Positions 22,612 to 34,463 of a stretch of DNA of 64,000 bases are shown in pieces. A model generated the notes under the pieces. The model was given only the letters and a program-made list of their open reading frames with translations. It did no database searches and was not told where the DNA came from. How positions within the stretch are numbered: position 1 is the stretch's first letter; each line of letters opens with the position of its first letter. Origin of the DNA: Marsupella aquatica (Eukaryota > Marchantiophyta); contig OZ316895.1 in NCBI GenBank assembly GCA_973895155.1, positions 19,034,001-19,098,000 on the forward strand, written 5' to 3'. A program made the position numbers and the translations under genes.

Positions 22612-25600
22612 TGTGATGCCTAACCAGGAATCACTAGGCCGGTTAAGTGGGAAAATGGAAGTATACCCTAGAAACACCTTAGTATAGTTACAAGAATGAG
22701 GAAAATATAAACAATTAAGGGTGACTATGGAACCCGGGCCGAGGCCGGAAGTAAGGACACCGGGGGAGAGAATACGATTAGGGTTAGGGCGCACTAAGTG
22801 TCGGCGGCTAGGGGTAACCAATGGTAGGAAAGACCAGAGGAGGAGAGGGATAAGGACAGCTCACGAGGAATGGTGGCTCATTTGCAAGCACGAACTGGGC
22901 AGACGACTACGGGAGGCCAACTACTGTCAGCTGCTTAGACAAACACTCTGGGCGGGAGCAGATACCAACAAATGACTCAACGAGGGTATGAGCAACGTCA
23001 ATCAAGTGGCACATTTTTGGGGATGCCTGTTCGAACGGGCAACTGAGTACATTGGGACTTACGAGGATGAAGAATCGGAGAGAGCAGCTCAAGAACAACA
23101 AGAGCTAGCTCGATTGTGGGAGCTGCAGAAATCTGCCTTCTTAGGAGGAGAATTCATCAAGGCCAAGTTCTTGTGGACTCCTAATGCCAATCAGCTTGAC
23201 GACCTTCTGTTTTGCGAAAACAGGATCGTCGGCATTCGGGAAGCCATCAACCGCTGCAACGACATACAGTGGGAGTTGAAGGGTAGCATGGAGGGGTGGA
23301 CAAAGGCAACCGTGCTAGGAGAAACATCCACGGCAACCGAGATGAAGAGGAAAGGAAACAACAACGAAGAGGCCACCCCGGCAAAAAGAACAAGGTCGGC
23401 GGCACCAAGGAAGCCACCAGAGCAGGGAAGTAGGAGGCAGGCGGAACCCAAAGAGGAGGAGGTCGATCCCATCAATGCCATTCCAACAAAGGATGACACC
23501 TGGAAAGGCTGGGCGGCGACCCTACCAGAAGAGGTGCAACTGCATTTTGCACGGGAGGAGGATGCATGCTTTACAGCCATGCAGACCAAGAAGTATCAGG
23601 GCTTCATGGCCGGATCCGGCTTGGAAGCCTTCGTAAAATTACCATGGCTGAAGCCGGAGGTGCCGGATTCAAACTTATTAGAATTCGTGGGATCATGGGA
23701 GCCCGAGACCAATTCCACAAGGGTGTATGGGAAGGATTTCTATCTCACTCCCCGGGTGATTGCCGAAGTGTTTGGCTTGCCGATGGGCAATAAGACCAAG
23801 GTAGAGACCAGGAAGACCTTGCTAGACAAGGAGTTTCGGTCGTTTCCAAGGCCATCAACAAAGAATGGCTTCTTCCGGAACACCTGCACCAACCCGCACA
23901 TCGGAGATGATGGATTTCTTGCGGGTGACCATGCATTGCAACTTGCCGAGGGCAGAGATCGGCAAGGCACAAGTCTACCTAGCAAAGAGGCCAGACCCAA
24001 GCCGGGACTACAACGGGTACCTCCTCAACCAACTGAAGAAGATCTTGAAGGAGGAACAGCTGGTGATCGGCATGGGAAGTGTGTCCCGGCTCGGTTATCA
24101 CATGCTGCTGTTGTGCCGGTATGCCCAAAGCCAGATATTTGCCTCGGTACTGCCCCTGCAGGGAAGGGCACCAGAGGAAGTTCCGGAACCAAGGCCGGCA
24201 ACAGAGAAATTGACCAAGCCCGACAGTCCTACAATCGAGCAGGTGTTTAGGCCGAGGAAGGAGGACTTGCCGATGCAGCAACCAGGCATGCAGAATCTGC
24301 TAAAATTGCTAGAGAAGGAAAGAAGAATGGCAACGGCAACGGGGCCAGCACAGAATACTGCTTCCAAAGTCGGCCTTAGCCAACTTACCAGGGAAAACCC
24401 CTTTACCGGGGCCAAGGAGAGAAGGAGGTCGGAACACAAGCTGGGAGTCCGAATGTATGTAGGAGCTTCAAGTCCCAAAGCCCAGGAGAAGCAGCCCGAG
24501 GCCCTTGGTCACAACAGGGAGAAAATGATATCAACGTGGAAGTCGAAGGATCAAGAACCCGTGATCTGTGGGGTTGTGTTCACGGTAGGGGCAGGAGAAC
24601 AGAGGGGGAAGTCGGGAGTCCAAGTAGTGGAGGAGGCGGTGGAGGACTACAGCAATGATAACTCCGGCTATGGGTCGAATCATCATTTTCCAGGAATAAG
24701 GACCTGTGGCAGGTTCATCCCCACTCTTCCAAGAGTAATTCGAGGGGACCCCACCCAACAGAGCAACCTCGAGTCCCCCCCACCAGATGTCGCTCCCCCG
24801 AGTTTTGATGGCATAAGACAGACGGCACAGGAGTTTCAAGAGCAACTCAGAGAGGAAGAGAAGGCAGCCCTGGATAGGGAGAAAGATTTACCAAGAGGAG
24901 ATTGGCCGAAGGACATCAGGTGGCTTGCCAAAAAAAGAAGCAACCCTCTTGCCACCATAGAAGAAATCCGCAAAGCGGCTTGGGAACAGAGGCCGAGGTG
25001 GTTGATGCCGATGACTTCTTCTTACTCCACCTATGCTAAAGATAGAGCCATGGAGTACGGGGAGATGTGTGGGGAACTTGTGCTCAGCATCTTTGGGGAG
25101 GAGTTGGAGGAAAGCACGCTGAAGATGGAGAACTTACAACGGCGGGCCGACAACCAAACGGAGCGGCTGAAGAAACAGGCCACAGTATTTAAGTGCTTGG
25201 CTTCCTCGGGACCAACTCCAATTGGGGCAACCAAGTTACCTGGTGTAGTACTGGCCGAAGGAGAAGCCGAGACACTCGCACCGGTGCCGGAGGTAAGTGG
25301 CAAGGAGAAGGGGCCAGCTGCCAAACCAAAGAAGAAGAAGAAGCGGAAACCTTCTGGGTCAGGGAGTACTACGGCTCCTCAAGCCGTCGTGACCAAGGAG
25401 GTAAACCCAACACCAACCTCCGGCATGGTCACGACAATGGATCCACCTGTCAAGGAAGGTGGGGATGGCAAGGCCGAGGCCAGGACAACTATTGATGAAG
25501 CCGTGGAAGCAAACCCACCACTAGAGCCAGCTGAGGAAACCATAGTCGGGGAGGCCGTGGCCGATACTGATGCTGAAGCCAAAGGTGGACCCAATCAGGC

Positions 25601-26635
25601 CGATGAAGAGTTGACTCGGTCCGGGGAAGGTAATCTGTCAGACGAAGGACCGACGGCAGTGGCTGCGGGGGAAGCGTTGGGGGCATCCATTGAGGATCCA
25701 CCACCGGTGTCATGACGGTGCAAGGGCGCCGTTCCTTTTAGGAAGGGCGGACGTGGAGGTAGGAGGCGTGAGTGGGCAGGGCGGGCTCGGATCTCCAAGT
25801 TTAGGCTGAGGATCAGGACCAGGAGATGGCCCTAACACTTAGATTAGTGGGATTGCGGACCCACTGGTAGGAGCAACACTTGTACTCTTGCCTCGCTTTA
25901 CATAGGTAGATTGCAGTTAGGTAGATTACAAATAGGATAGATTAAGCTTACGCTGCTAAGAATTGGCGGATCCACTACCAGGATAAGTACCTGGGCAGCG
26001 GGGAGTCCAGGGCCTCTTCTTTAGCAAGTTTTTAGTTGCGCCAGCAGGGCTGGGATCAAGTAGTAAGAGAAGCTCTCGGTTAGTTATACAGTGACCCTTG
26101 TGTATATTCATGTTTCCTCATGCCTAAGAGCTGAATATAGTTGGCCTCACGGCTTAGTTCGCAGAACTTGTGTATGAGATGTACTGTTTGTATGGCAAGT
26201 GCATGGTATAACTCAGTCAGAAGGAGTCATTTTGCTATTTGTGTGTCGCATTAACTTGTGTGAAGAGTGCCCACATCAACTAATAGATGAAGGGAAGTAA
26301 GCAAAGGAGTGAGAGTTGGATGTGTCGAGCTGAGAGAGGTCTTAGCGGCTTAACCAAGCCAATTGGGGATCATTCCGGCGGCAGAATCCAAATATACCTA
26401 AACAAAAGGAGGGGAATACAAGGGAAGGCCTAGATTAGGCCGGCTACGTATCTCATGACCCGATGAAAAATCTGTCCAGTATATGTGTGTAAAATGTTAA
26501 TAGTAGTAGTAGAAGGAAGTTAGCAGCGTCCCATGCCGCTAAGCCGCAGAAATGGCCTCGCCGAGGACAAAACCTACGGGAATCGGCCTGCGTAGGGGGG
26601 TTTCTTGGGTTTGGGGAGCCATGGGACGCACCACA
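22612..26635 (+). mobile_element. HT2: second LTR-less hairpin-terminated element
   Basis: The 4024-bp element starts TGTGATGCC and ends GCACCACA, with TSD ACTTG at 22607-22611 and 26636-26640. It has the same 5' hairpin (22612-22634) and 3' inverted repeat (26526-26535 with 26620-26629) as HT1. It is inserted in the noncoding 3' part of element D. Its open frames align along HT1 and HT3 but lack the coiled-coil block. Confidence 0.85.
22727..25715 (+). pseudogene. HT2 gag-like or transposon protein, coiled coil deleted
   Basis: It starts at the ATG of MEPGPRPEVR. A TGA at about 22974 breaks the N-terminal segment. MSNVNQVAHFWG opens a frame at 22988 that includes the basic KRTRSAAPRKP stretch and the FVGSWEPETN ... 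FGLPMGNKT domain. A frameshift near 23905 moves the reading to the frame ending at 25715. That frame has DFLRVTMHCNLPR, the Pro/Gln-rich middle section missing in HT1, and the KKKKKRKPSG Lys-rich stretch, a likely nuclear signal. FGEELE joins directly to LKMENLQRR, so roughly 240 coiled-coil residues seen in HT1 and HT3 are deleted in frame. Confidence 0.6.
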
Positions 26636-26640
26636 ACTTG

Positions 26641-27411
26641 ACTTCTAAGGGGGTCAACAGGCCCAACGACAGTCGATGCCCAGTTTCTACGAGGCCCCAC
26701 CCCGCGCTTGCCCAGCAAGCTCGACTCTGGCTCTCACTCCTTAGTGCACTCTGACCCTGCTCAAGCCGGGACTTCCCGTGCCTCACCTTTTCTTGCGTTG
26801 AGATAACTAAGCCTTCCCCCCCTCCCACAGCGGAAGGGGAAGCCTAAATACTACGGTTGTGAAAAGGAATAGGAAGATACTACCTTCCGGGGTAATGCCT
26901 ATTGACTAACTACCTTCTGACTAACCGGCCGCACTCCTCTGACCGGTTGACCGTCGGCGGCAAGGGCGCTGACCGGGGCGACAGCACCTAAGTCTACTGA
27001 CCAAAATCTAGTTTGTTGATGGACTCTATCCTATGTTGGCTGATCCTAACTGATCCTGTCCTAATTCCTCCTACTGTGCCGCTAATCGGCGCCTAATGAT
27101 AGCCCTTCTGTCGTTAAGCCTAATAAAAAAGATGCTGTTGACTCAACTGCCCCGCGCGGCGCCTGCTTAGACCCTCTGGTAACCACCCCTTATGCGCGTG
27201 CTATGGTTGGGCCACGGTTTGTCCCTTGTCAGGGTGAGACCTCGAGCCACCTTGATCAGAGGTGGGCCCAGGTCTTGCCCGCTGGAGGACGAGTAGAGTA
27301 ACGTGGTCTTGCAAGGCCTTGTTATCTCGTACCGCCTCCTCTACCTCGTTTGCCGCCTCATCGGCCTTTGCTTGGAGCCGTGCTACCTCCAGGTTGAGCT
27401 GGTTAATGGAG
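26641..27411 (-). other. Element D 3' region, proximal part
   Basis: Noncoding DNA between the D coding remnant and the HT2 insertion. I see only chance ORFs and no terminal repeats. Confidence 0.5.
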
Positions 27412-29153
27412 TCACGATGGGCTCGGTTGAAAGTATGCCGAGACTTGTTGTCCGATGTACGTCGCCAGCTCCCCTAACAGAGTCTGACTAAACTTTTGGA
27501 CCAAGTCGTAGGCCATGGTCCCCAGGGCTACTTGGTAGTCCTCCATCCTCTCGGGTACTAGCGGTTCCTCGGGCGGGGCGGCGAGCTCCTCCGTAGTCTG
27601 CAATGGGGAGGGGAAGGTTTCTTCACGTGGTGGAGGGATTGGAGGTGGTTGTACCGGGGGTAGCGGAGGCTCGACGGAAGGGGCCGGAGGAATTTCAACT
27701 TGGGGAGGTGATGGAGTATTAGTCGGGCCTCCGGTTCGGGGTTTGCCCGAGGCGCAGTAGTCCGCTCGCTCGGGGTAGTCTCCTCCATAGCGGGGGTGAC
27801 ATTAATCGGGGCTGAGGTGGCCATATTCTTTCCCCTGGCCTCCCGCCATGCCTTGTACCAAGCGAGGATGATGGCGATATGACTTCCCAGGTAAGTCTTC
27901 CCCCCGATAGCCATATCTCCCTGAGCCCGCTTAAGCTCCCCCGAGAACCTTCGGTAAAAGAATTGGGCCCTGTTCCACCGTTTGTACTGTTCCACCTGTA
28001 CGATCGTACAGAGGGAGATCTCGGATCATGGCTCAATCATGTGTAGGGTAGTCCGTATGAAGTTAAGCCGTTCCATACAGATTAAGTTGGTGCACGACCC
28101 CTGCTTGTCTCCGTTGTCTGTCTTACCCTCAGGTTTGAAGTGTCGAGGTGTATACTCCTTATCCCAAATTTGGAGTTCAACCGACATTGGCCCGGTTGGC
28201 AGGCAGAAGATCTGGGCTAGCCGATGCTCCGTGAGTGATAAGGTCTGTCCTGAAACCTTGGTGGTCAATGCGTCAGTGTCAAAATTGGAGATAAACTCAC
28301 AAATCTCCTTTGGTCCGGCAACGCACTGTGTCCATAGCAAGTGAGCGAACTGCTCCAACTTATGCTCCTTGAGATAGTCCGCATGCTCGAGTTTCTTGAT
28401 CGCGATCCAGACTACCTCGGGGACACGGATTACCTGTAATAAGTTAGACTTTGGATTATCCGCGGGCCGTCGGGTCTGGTTGGTCAGGGGGTTTTTCGGG
28501 GCAGGTGCAGGGGTGGCGTTGGTTTGCGTTATTGGTTTGGGGGCCGACGTCGTCCTTGATCGCCTCCGAGAATGCTGCTCAAGCTACGGACTAACATGCT
28601 CAGAACCCGAGGAACACTCGGTGTTGTTCATGGGACAAACTTGGGACCGGTTTGGTGGCACGTCGGTGGTCATCGGCTGAGGGGCTGGGGGTGGTGTCAG
28701 GGTAGCCATATCCCAGTTGAAGGCGTTGGAGCTTTCCCCGAGGAACGTAAGGTTACGCGCCGCTTCCCATTGTCTGCTGATGTCTTCTTCACGCTTCTCG
28801 GCTGCAATCTGCTGGTCGATGTATCCCGAAATCTTGTCGAACTCCATTGGAGTCAGTCGCTAGCTGCCCCTCAGCCTAAAGAACTTTGCGGGAACTTCAA
28901 GAATTGCCTCTGCCATCGATCTGAACCCTTCCTCGCTGATATATAGCTCGGTGATGTAATCCCGTAGCTCATTGTAATTAGAATCCTTGGTGATGGCCGT
29001 CTTCTCACAGTTAACCTGTGCTACTTTGGCCACCAGCTTTGCGTATCTTCGTTCGTAAGTGGCTTTATCGGGGCAAGAGTACCAGTAAGTCTTGAAGAAC
29101 TTAGCACCAACCTCGCCAAACAAGGTCCAAAATCCCAAGGCTGGAAGGGTCAT
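27412..29153 (-). pseudogene. Element D protein remnant, relative of HT protein
   Basis: Four broken minus-strand frames align in order with the HT protein. 28860-29153 (LGFWTLFGEVGAKFFKTY ... FRLRGS) matches the HT N-domain from HFWGCLLERATKYIGTY to WELKGS. 28584-28847 is a linker. 28026-28358 has EICEFISNFDTD, TKVSGQTLSLTEHRLAQ and FCLPTGPMS, matching EFVGSWEPE, TRVYGKDFYLTPRVIAE and FGLPMGNKT. 27558-27995 matches the HT segment ending LGYHMPLL with LGSHIAIIL and then becomes Pro-rich. Stops at 28860, 28584 and 28026 separate the pieces. No coiled coil is visible. Function is unknown. Confidence 0.6.
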
Positions 29154-29672
29154 ACTAACCTTTGTAGTCTGGTTTGTCGAGTCCGCATTCCCGCCCGGCC
29201 GGTCCGCTTGCTGGTGGAGGCCTTACTCGCCCAAATCTCGCCACAATCCGCTCTTATCCCTCGATAATCTCATAAAGGTCAACTTGATTAGCAAAAGGTG
29301 AGAGTGAATGGCAGCGTCTGCAAATTCCAAAAGGTAGGAATGAGCAAATGGCCCACAACGCCATCGACTCCGGTCTTATGGAGGTGCTAGGGTAAGCTCG
29401 AGCGTGAGACGGCAAGGCCGTTTTGGTCATTGATAATGAGCTGAAGTCGGCGTCTCGGTCCAAGTGTGATCTCCCAATGGATTTTTACTCCGCCGCCGCC
29501 ACCGTACCTCGGTCGAGCGTAATAATCCTCTTCCTTAATTTGTAATCATTTGGTCAACTAACCTACTCCTAATCTATTTATAATGGCAAAGACGGTTATT
29601 CATGCTATTCTACGCTACGGCTACGGTCCTAATGACTGTATAAATCCTAATCTATGACCTGTGTTTGGTTAA

Positions 29673-29693
29673 GTGACACGTTTCTCGTGTCAC
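29673..29693 (-). repeat. Element D 5' terminal hairpin
   Basis: A perfect 8-bp inverted repeat, GTGACACG and CGTGTCAC, around a 5-base loop, one base from the element end. Position and opening GTGA match the HT family hairpin. Confidence 0.75.
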
Positions 29694-29699
29694 ACTTTG

Positions 29700-29751
29700 G
29701 TTCCGCACCTGAAGCATTTGGTGGGCTTGTTATTCTCTCGGTTCCAATTGT
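29700..29751 (-). pseudogene. Outer Copia gag zinc-knuckle first half
   Basis: The minus strand reads NKPTKCFRCGTK and then meets element D. The continuation GHLQRDCRTP lies at 22110-22174. Together they give CX2CX4HX4C. Confidence 0.85.
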
Positions 29752-32700
29752 TGTGGTGCATCCCATGGCTCCCTGAACCCAAGAAACCCCCCTGCACAAG
29801 CCGATTCCCGCAGGTTTCGCGGCTTAGCGGCATGGGACGCTGCTAACTTTGACTAACATTTTACACACATATACTAGACAGATCCTTCATCGGGTCATGA
29901 GATGTGAAGCCGGCCTCTTCTATGCCTTCCATTGTCCTCCTCTCCTGGTCTCCCTTTAGGTATGTTTGGATTCCGCCGCCGGAATGATCCCCAACTGGCT
30001 TGGGTAAGCCGCTAAGACCTCTCTCAGCTTGACACATCCAACTCTTACTACCTTGCTTACTCCCTTCTTGGTTGATGTGGGCAATCTTCAAACAAGTTAA
30101 TGCGACACACAAATAGCAAAATGACTCCTTCTGACTGAGTTATACCATGCACTTGCCATACAAACAGTACTTCTCATACACAAGATCTGCGAACTAAGCC
30201 GTGAGGCCAACTCTATTCATCTCTTAGGTATGAGGAAACATGAATATACACACGGGTCACAGCATAACTAACCGAGAGCTTCTTTAACTACTTGATCCCA
30301 GCCCTGCTGGTGCACTAAAAACTTGCTAAGGAAGAAGGCCCTGAACCCCCCCGCTGCCCAGGTACTTATCCTGGGAGTGGATCCGCCCAATTCCTTGCAG
30401 CATAAGCCTAATCTAACCTGACCGTAATCTACCTATGTACAGCGAGGTAGGAGCACAAGTGTTACTCTTACCAGTGGATCCGCAATCCCACTAAGCTAAG
30501 TGTCAGGGCCGCCTCCTGGTCCTGATCCTAATTCTAAACTTGGAGATCTGAGCCCGCCCTGCCCACTCACGCCTCCTCCCTCGAAGTCCGCCCTCCTTAA
30601 AAGGAGCAGCCCTCCACCACCGTCATGGTAGTGGTGGCTGATCCTCAATGGACGCCCCCAACACTTCCTCTATAGCCACTGCCGTAGGTCCATCCTCTGA
30701 CAAATTACCTGCTCCGGACCGAGTCAACTCTCCATTGGCTTGACTGGGTCCAACCTCAGCTTTGGCCTCAGCATCGGCCATGGCCTTCGATATGGTTACG
30801 ACTTCCCCGACCTGTTCTAGTGGTGGATTCGGTACACCGGCTTCATCACTAAGCATTCCGGCTTTGCCCTTGCCATCTCCGCCTTGTAGGACAGTTGGAT
30901 CCTCTATCGTGACCCTGCCTGAGGTTGGTGTCGGGTTTACCTCCTTGGTCACGATGGCTTGAGAAGCCATGTTACTCCCCATCCCAAAAGGTTTTCGCTT
31001 TTTCTTCTTCCTTATTTTGGCAGCTGGCCCCTTCCCCTTGCCACTTATCTTCGGCACCGGTGCGAGTGTCTCGGCTTGTCCTTCGGCCAGTACTACTCCT
31101 GGAAACTTGGTTGCCCCTATTGGAGGTGGACTTGAGGAAGCCAAGCACTTAAATACTGCGGCCTATTTTTTCAGCCGCTCCGTTTGGTTGTCGGCTCGCC
31201 GTTGTAAGTTCTCCATCTTCCTCGTGCTTTCCTTCAACTCCTCCTGCAATTCGTCCAGGTCCTTGCGCGCCTCCTCCTGCTCCTTCTGGGCTAGCTTCCT
31301 CCAACTCTCTCTGGGCTTCCTCAAGGTTCTTTTTTAAGGTAGCCCTCTCTTCTTGGGTTGCTCTTAGCTCCTTGTCGAGCTCCGTTACGACCTCAAACTC
31401 CATTTTATTCATCTTGGCATAAGTCTGGTCGAGCTGGTCGTCTTTCTCACGGTGGTCGGCCTTGAAGCTGGCCGTCATGGATGCGAGCTCCTGTCGTAGC
31501 ACAATGATCGCCTGATAGGATTTTCCTAACTCGGCCTCCTTTTGCTCAAGGGCTCCGCGGATATCCTCGAGCTCCCCCTGCAACGCCCTCTCCCTTCTCT
31601 GGGTCTCCGCCATGGCCCGGTTGTTGGCTGCTATGTGGGCCTCCTCTGCATCTCTCAGCTCTCGCTTCCACTTCTCCTTCTCCTTGATCGCATTGGCCAA
31701 CTCTCCTTGGGTCCGAGTCAGTTTATCCTTGATAATCTGATTATCAGACTGCGTGGTATCCAATTGCCCTTGCATGATGTTTAGCTCATGCCGCTTAATC
31801 CGCAGCTCATCTTGGGCTTTCTTGGCCGCCTTCAGGTCTTCTACCTTGGCTTCCCTTGCCCTAAGCCAATGGATGACCTCGTCCTTCTTGCTTCTCTCCA
31901 AAGCCACCGCTTCTTCTAATCGGCGCTTCTCCAACATCTCCCTCTGGAAAAAGGGTCCCTGCTCCAACTCCTCTCCAAAGATGCTGAGCGCAAGTTCCCC
32001 ACACATCTCCCCGTACTCCATGGCTCTTTCTTTAGCATAGGCGGAGTGAGTAGAAGTCATCGGCATCACCCATTGCGGCCTTTGTTCCCAAGCCGCCTTG
32101 CGGATTTCTTCTATCGTGGCTGGAGGGCTGCTTCGTTTTTCTGCAAGCCACCTGATGTGCTCTAGCCATTCTCCCCCTGGTAAATCTTTCTCCCTAGCCA
32201 GGGCTGCCTTCTCTTCCTCCCTGAGTCGCTCCTGAAACTCTTGTGCCATCTGTTTTATGCCGTCAAAGCTCGGGGGAGTGATATCTGGTGGGGGAGACTC
32301 GGGGCTGCTCTGCTGGGTGGAGTCCCCTCGAACTACTCTTGGAAGAGTGGGGATGAACCTGCCACAGGTCCTTACTCCTGGAACATGATGGTCCAACCCG
32401 TAGCCGGAGTCATCATGTTCGTAGCCTTCTACCACCTCCTCTACGGCTTGGACTACCTGCTCCCCCCGTTGCTCTCTTGGTTTTGCCGTGAACACGGCCT
32501 CACAGATCACGGGTCCTGGTCCCTCTGGCTTCCACGTTGATCTCTTCTTCTCTCTGTCGCGACCAGGCTCTTCAGGCTGCTTTTCCTCGGCTTCGGGACT
32601 TGAGGCTCCTACATACATTCGGACTCCTGGCTCGTGCTCCGGCCTCCTTCTCTCCTTGATCCTGGTAAAGGGGTTTTCCCTGCTAAGTTGGCTTAGACCA

Positions 32701-34458
32701 ACTTTGGGAGCAGTATTCTGTACCGGTCCCGTTGCCGTTGTCGTTCTCCTTTCCTTCTCCAGCAATTTCAGCAGATTCTGCATGCCTAGTTGCTGCATCG
32801 GCAAGTGCTCCTTCCTTGACCTAAACACCTGCTCAATTGTAGGGCTGTCGGGCTGGGTTGGTTTCTCTGTTGCCGGCCTCGGTTCCGGAACCTCCTCTGG
32901 TGCTCTTGCCTGCAGGGGAAGTACCGGGGCAAATATCTGACTTTGGGCATATTGGCACAACAGCGGCATATGATAGCCAATTCGGGACACGCTTCCCTTG
33001 CCGATTACCTGCTGTTCCTCCTTCAAGATTTTCTTCAATTGGGTGAGGAGGTATCCGTTGTAGTCCCGGCTGGGTTCTGGCCTCTCCGCCAGGTAAACTT
33101 GTGCCTTGCCGATCTTTGGCCTCGGCAAGTTGCAGTGCATGGTTACCCACAAGAAATCGATTATCTCTCCTATGTGCGGGTTGGTGCAGGTGGTCCGAAA
33201 GAAGCCATTCTTCGTTGATGGCCCAGGGAACGATTGGAACTCCTTGTCTGGCAAGGTCTTCCGGGTATCTACTTTGGTCTTATTGCCCGTCGGCAAGCCA
33301 AACACTTCGGCAATCACTCGGGGAGTGAGATAGAATTCTTTCCCATACACCCTTGTGGAATTGGTCTCGGGCTCCCAAGATCCCACGAATTCTAATAAGT
33401 CTGAATCCGGCACCTCCGGCTTCAGCCATGGTAACTTTACAAAGGCTTCCAAGCCAGATCCGGCCATGAAGCCCTGGTACTTCCGAGTTTGCATAGCTGT
33501 AAAGCATGCATCCTCTTTGCGTGCAAAGTGTAATTGCTTTTCCTCGGGGAGGGTCGCCGCCCAACCTTTCCAGGTGTCATCCCTTGTTGGAACGACATTG
33601 ATGGGGTCGACCTCCTCTTCTTCGGCTTCTTCCTGCCTCCTGCTCCCTTGCTTGGCTGGCTTCCTTGGTGCCGCCGACCTCGTTCTCTTCGCAGGGGTGG
33701 TCTCTTCATTGATGTTCCCTTTCCTCTTCATAGCGGCTGCCGTGGATGTTTCTCCTAGCACGGTTGCCTTCGTCCACCCCTCTGTGCTACCCTTCAACTC
33801 CCAATGTATGTCGTTGTAGCGGTTCATGGCCTCCCGGATGCCGACTATTCTGTTCTCACAAAACAGATCGTCGAGTTCGTCGACAGTAGGCGTCCACAAG
33901 AATTCAACCGTAATGAGTTCTCCTCCTAAGAAGGCAGACTTCTGTAGCTCCCACAGTCGAGCGAGCTCCTGCCGTTCTCGAACGGCTCTCTTCGATTCTT
34001 CGTCCTCGTAGGTCCCAATGTACTTAGTTGCCCGTTCTAACAGGCATCCCCAAAAATGAGCAGCTTGATTGACATTGCTCATACCCTTCTTGCGTTGATT
34101 GTCGGTATGTGCTTCCAGCCCGAGTGCTTGCCTGAGCAGCGAACAGTAGTTGGCCTCCCGTAGTCGTCTGCTTAGTTCGTGCTTGCAAATGAGCCGCCAT
34201 TCCTTGCGTTCGATCCTTACCCCTCCCTGACTGGTCTTCCTTCCCGTTAGTTACCTATAGCCGCTGGCACTTAGCGCGCCCTAACCCTAATTGTGTTCCC
34301 TCCCCTGGCATTTTTACTTCCGGCCTCGGCTCGGGTTTCATAGCCACCCTTAATTGTTTATATTTTCCATATTTTTGCTACTACACTAATGTGTTTCTAG
34401 GGTTTACTCCTTATTTTATCATTTAAACTGGCCTAGTGATTCCTGGCTAGGCATCACA
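29752..34458 (-). mobile_element. HT3: longest LTR-less hairpin-terminated element
   Basis: The 4707-bp element lies on the minus strand, with ATTGT TSDs at 29747-29751 and 34459-34463. The 5' hairpin (34436-34458) and the 3' inverted repeat (29757-29766 with 29831-29840, one changed base) match HT1 and HT2. It is inserted in the gag gene of the outer Copia. Its protein frame is the most complete of the three copies and holds both the Pro/Gln-rich middle section lost from HT1 and the coiled coil lost from HT2. Confidence 0.85.
30623..34341 (-). pseudogene. HT3 gag-like or transposon protein, near full length
   Basis: The conserved start MKPEPRPEV is at 34341, but the first 80 codons contain a stop. 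From MSNVNQAAHFWG (34082) one frame runs 977 codons. It holds the N-domain (1-100), the basic KRTRSAAPRKP stretch (about 130), the FVGSWEPETN ... FGLPTGNKT domain (about 215-265, ending near LGYHMPL-type IGYHMPLLC at 385), a Pro/Gln/Arg-rich middle (390-640) and a heptad-rich coiled coil (about 700-930). A frameshift near 31,290 precedes a final frame (30623-31144) with RKKKKRKPFG and an acidic tail ending ASIEDQPPLP. The undamaged protein would be about 1,240 residues. There are no RT, integrase or transposase catalytic motifs that I can recognise. Confidence 0.65.
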
Positions 34459-34463
34459 ATTGT

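Larger units (their letters stand above)
22175..29694 (-). mobile_element. Element D: diverged hairpin-terminated element carrying HT2
   Basis: On the minus strand it runs TGTGACACG to GGCGCGACA. The flanks are CCTTG (22170-22174) and CTTTG (29695-29699), a 5-bp TSD with one mismatch. Removing it restores the outer Copia zinc knuckle CFRCGTKGHLQRDC exactly. The first bases after T form a perfect 8-bp stem, GTGACACG against CGTGTCAC. No LTR, primer site or RT was found. Without HT2 it is about 3.5 kb. Its coding part is a distant relative of the HT protein, so D looks like a second family of the same element type. Confidence 0.75.

Noticed and set aside
13912-34458. LTRs for HT1, HT2, HT3 or D
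   Set aside because: I compared the first and last few hundred bases of each by eye and found only short inverted matches (TGTGRTGC) and no direct repeat.
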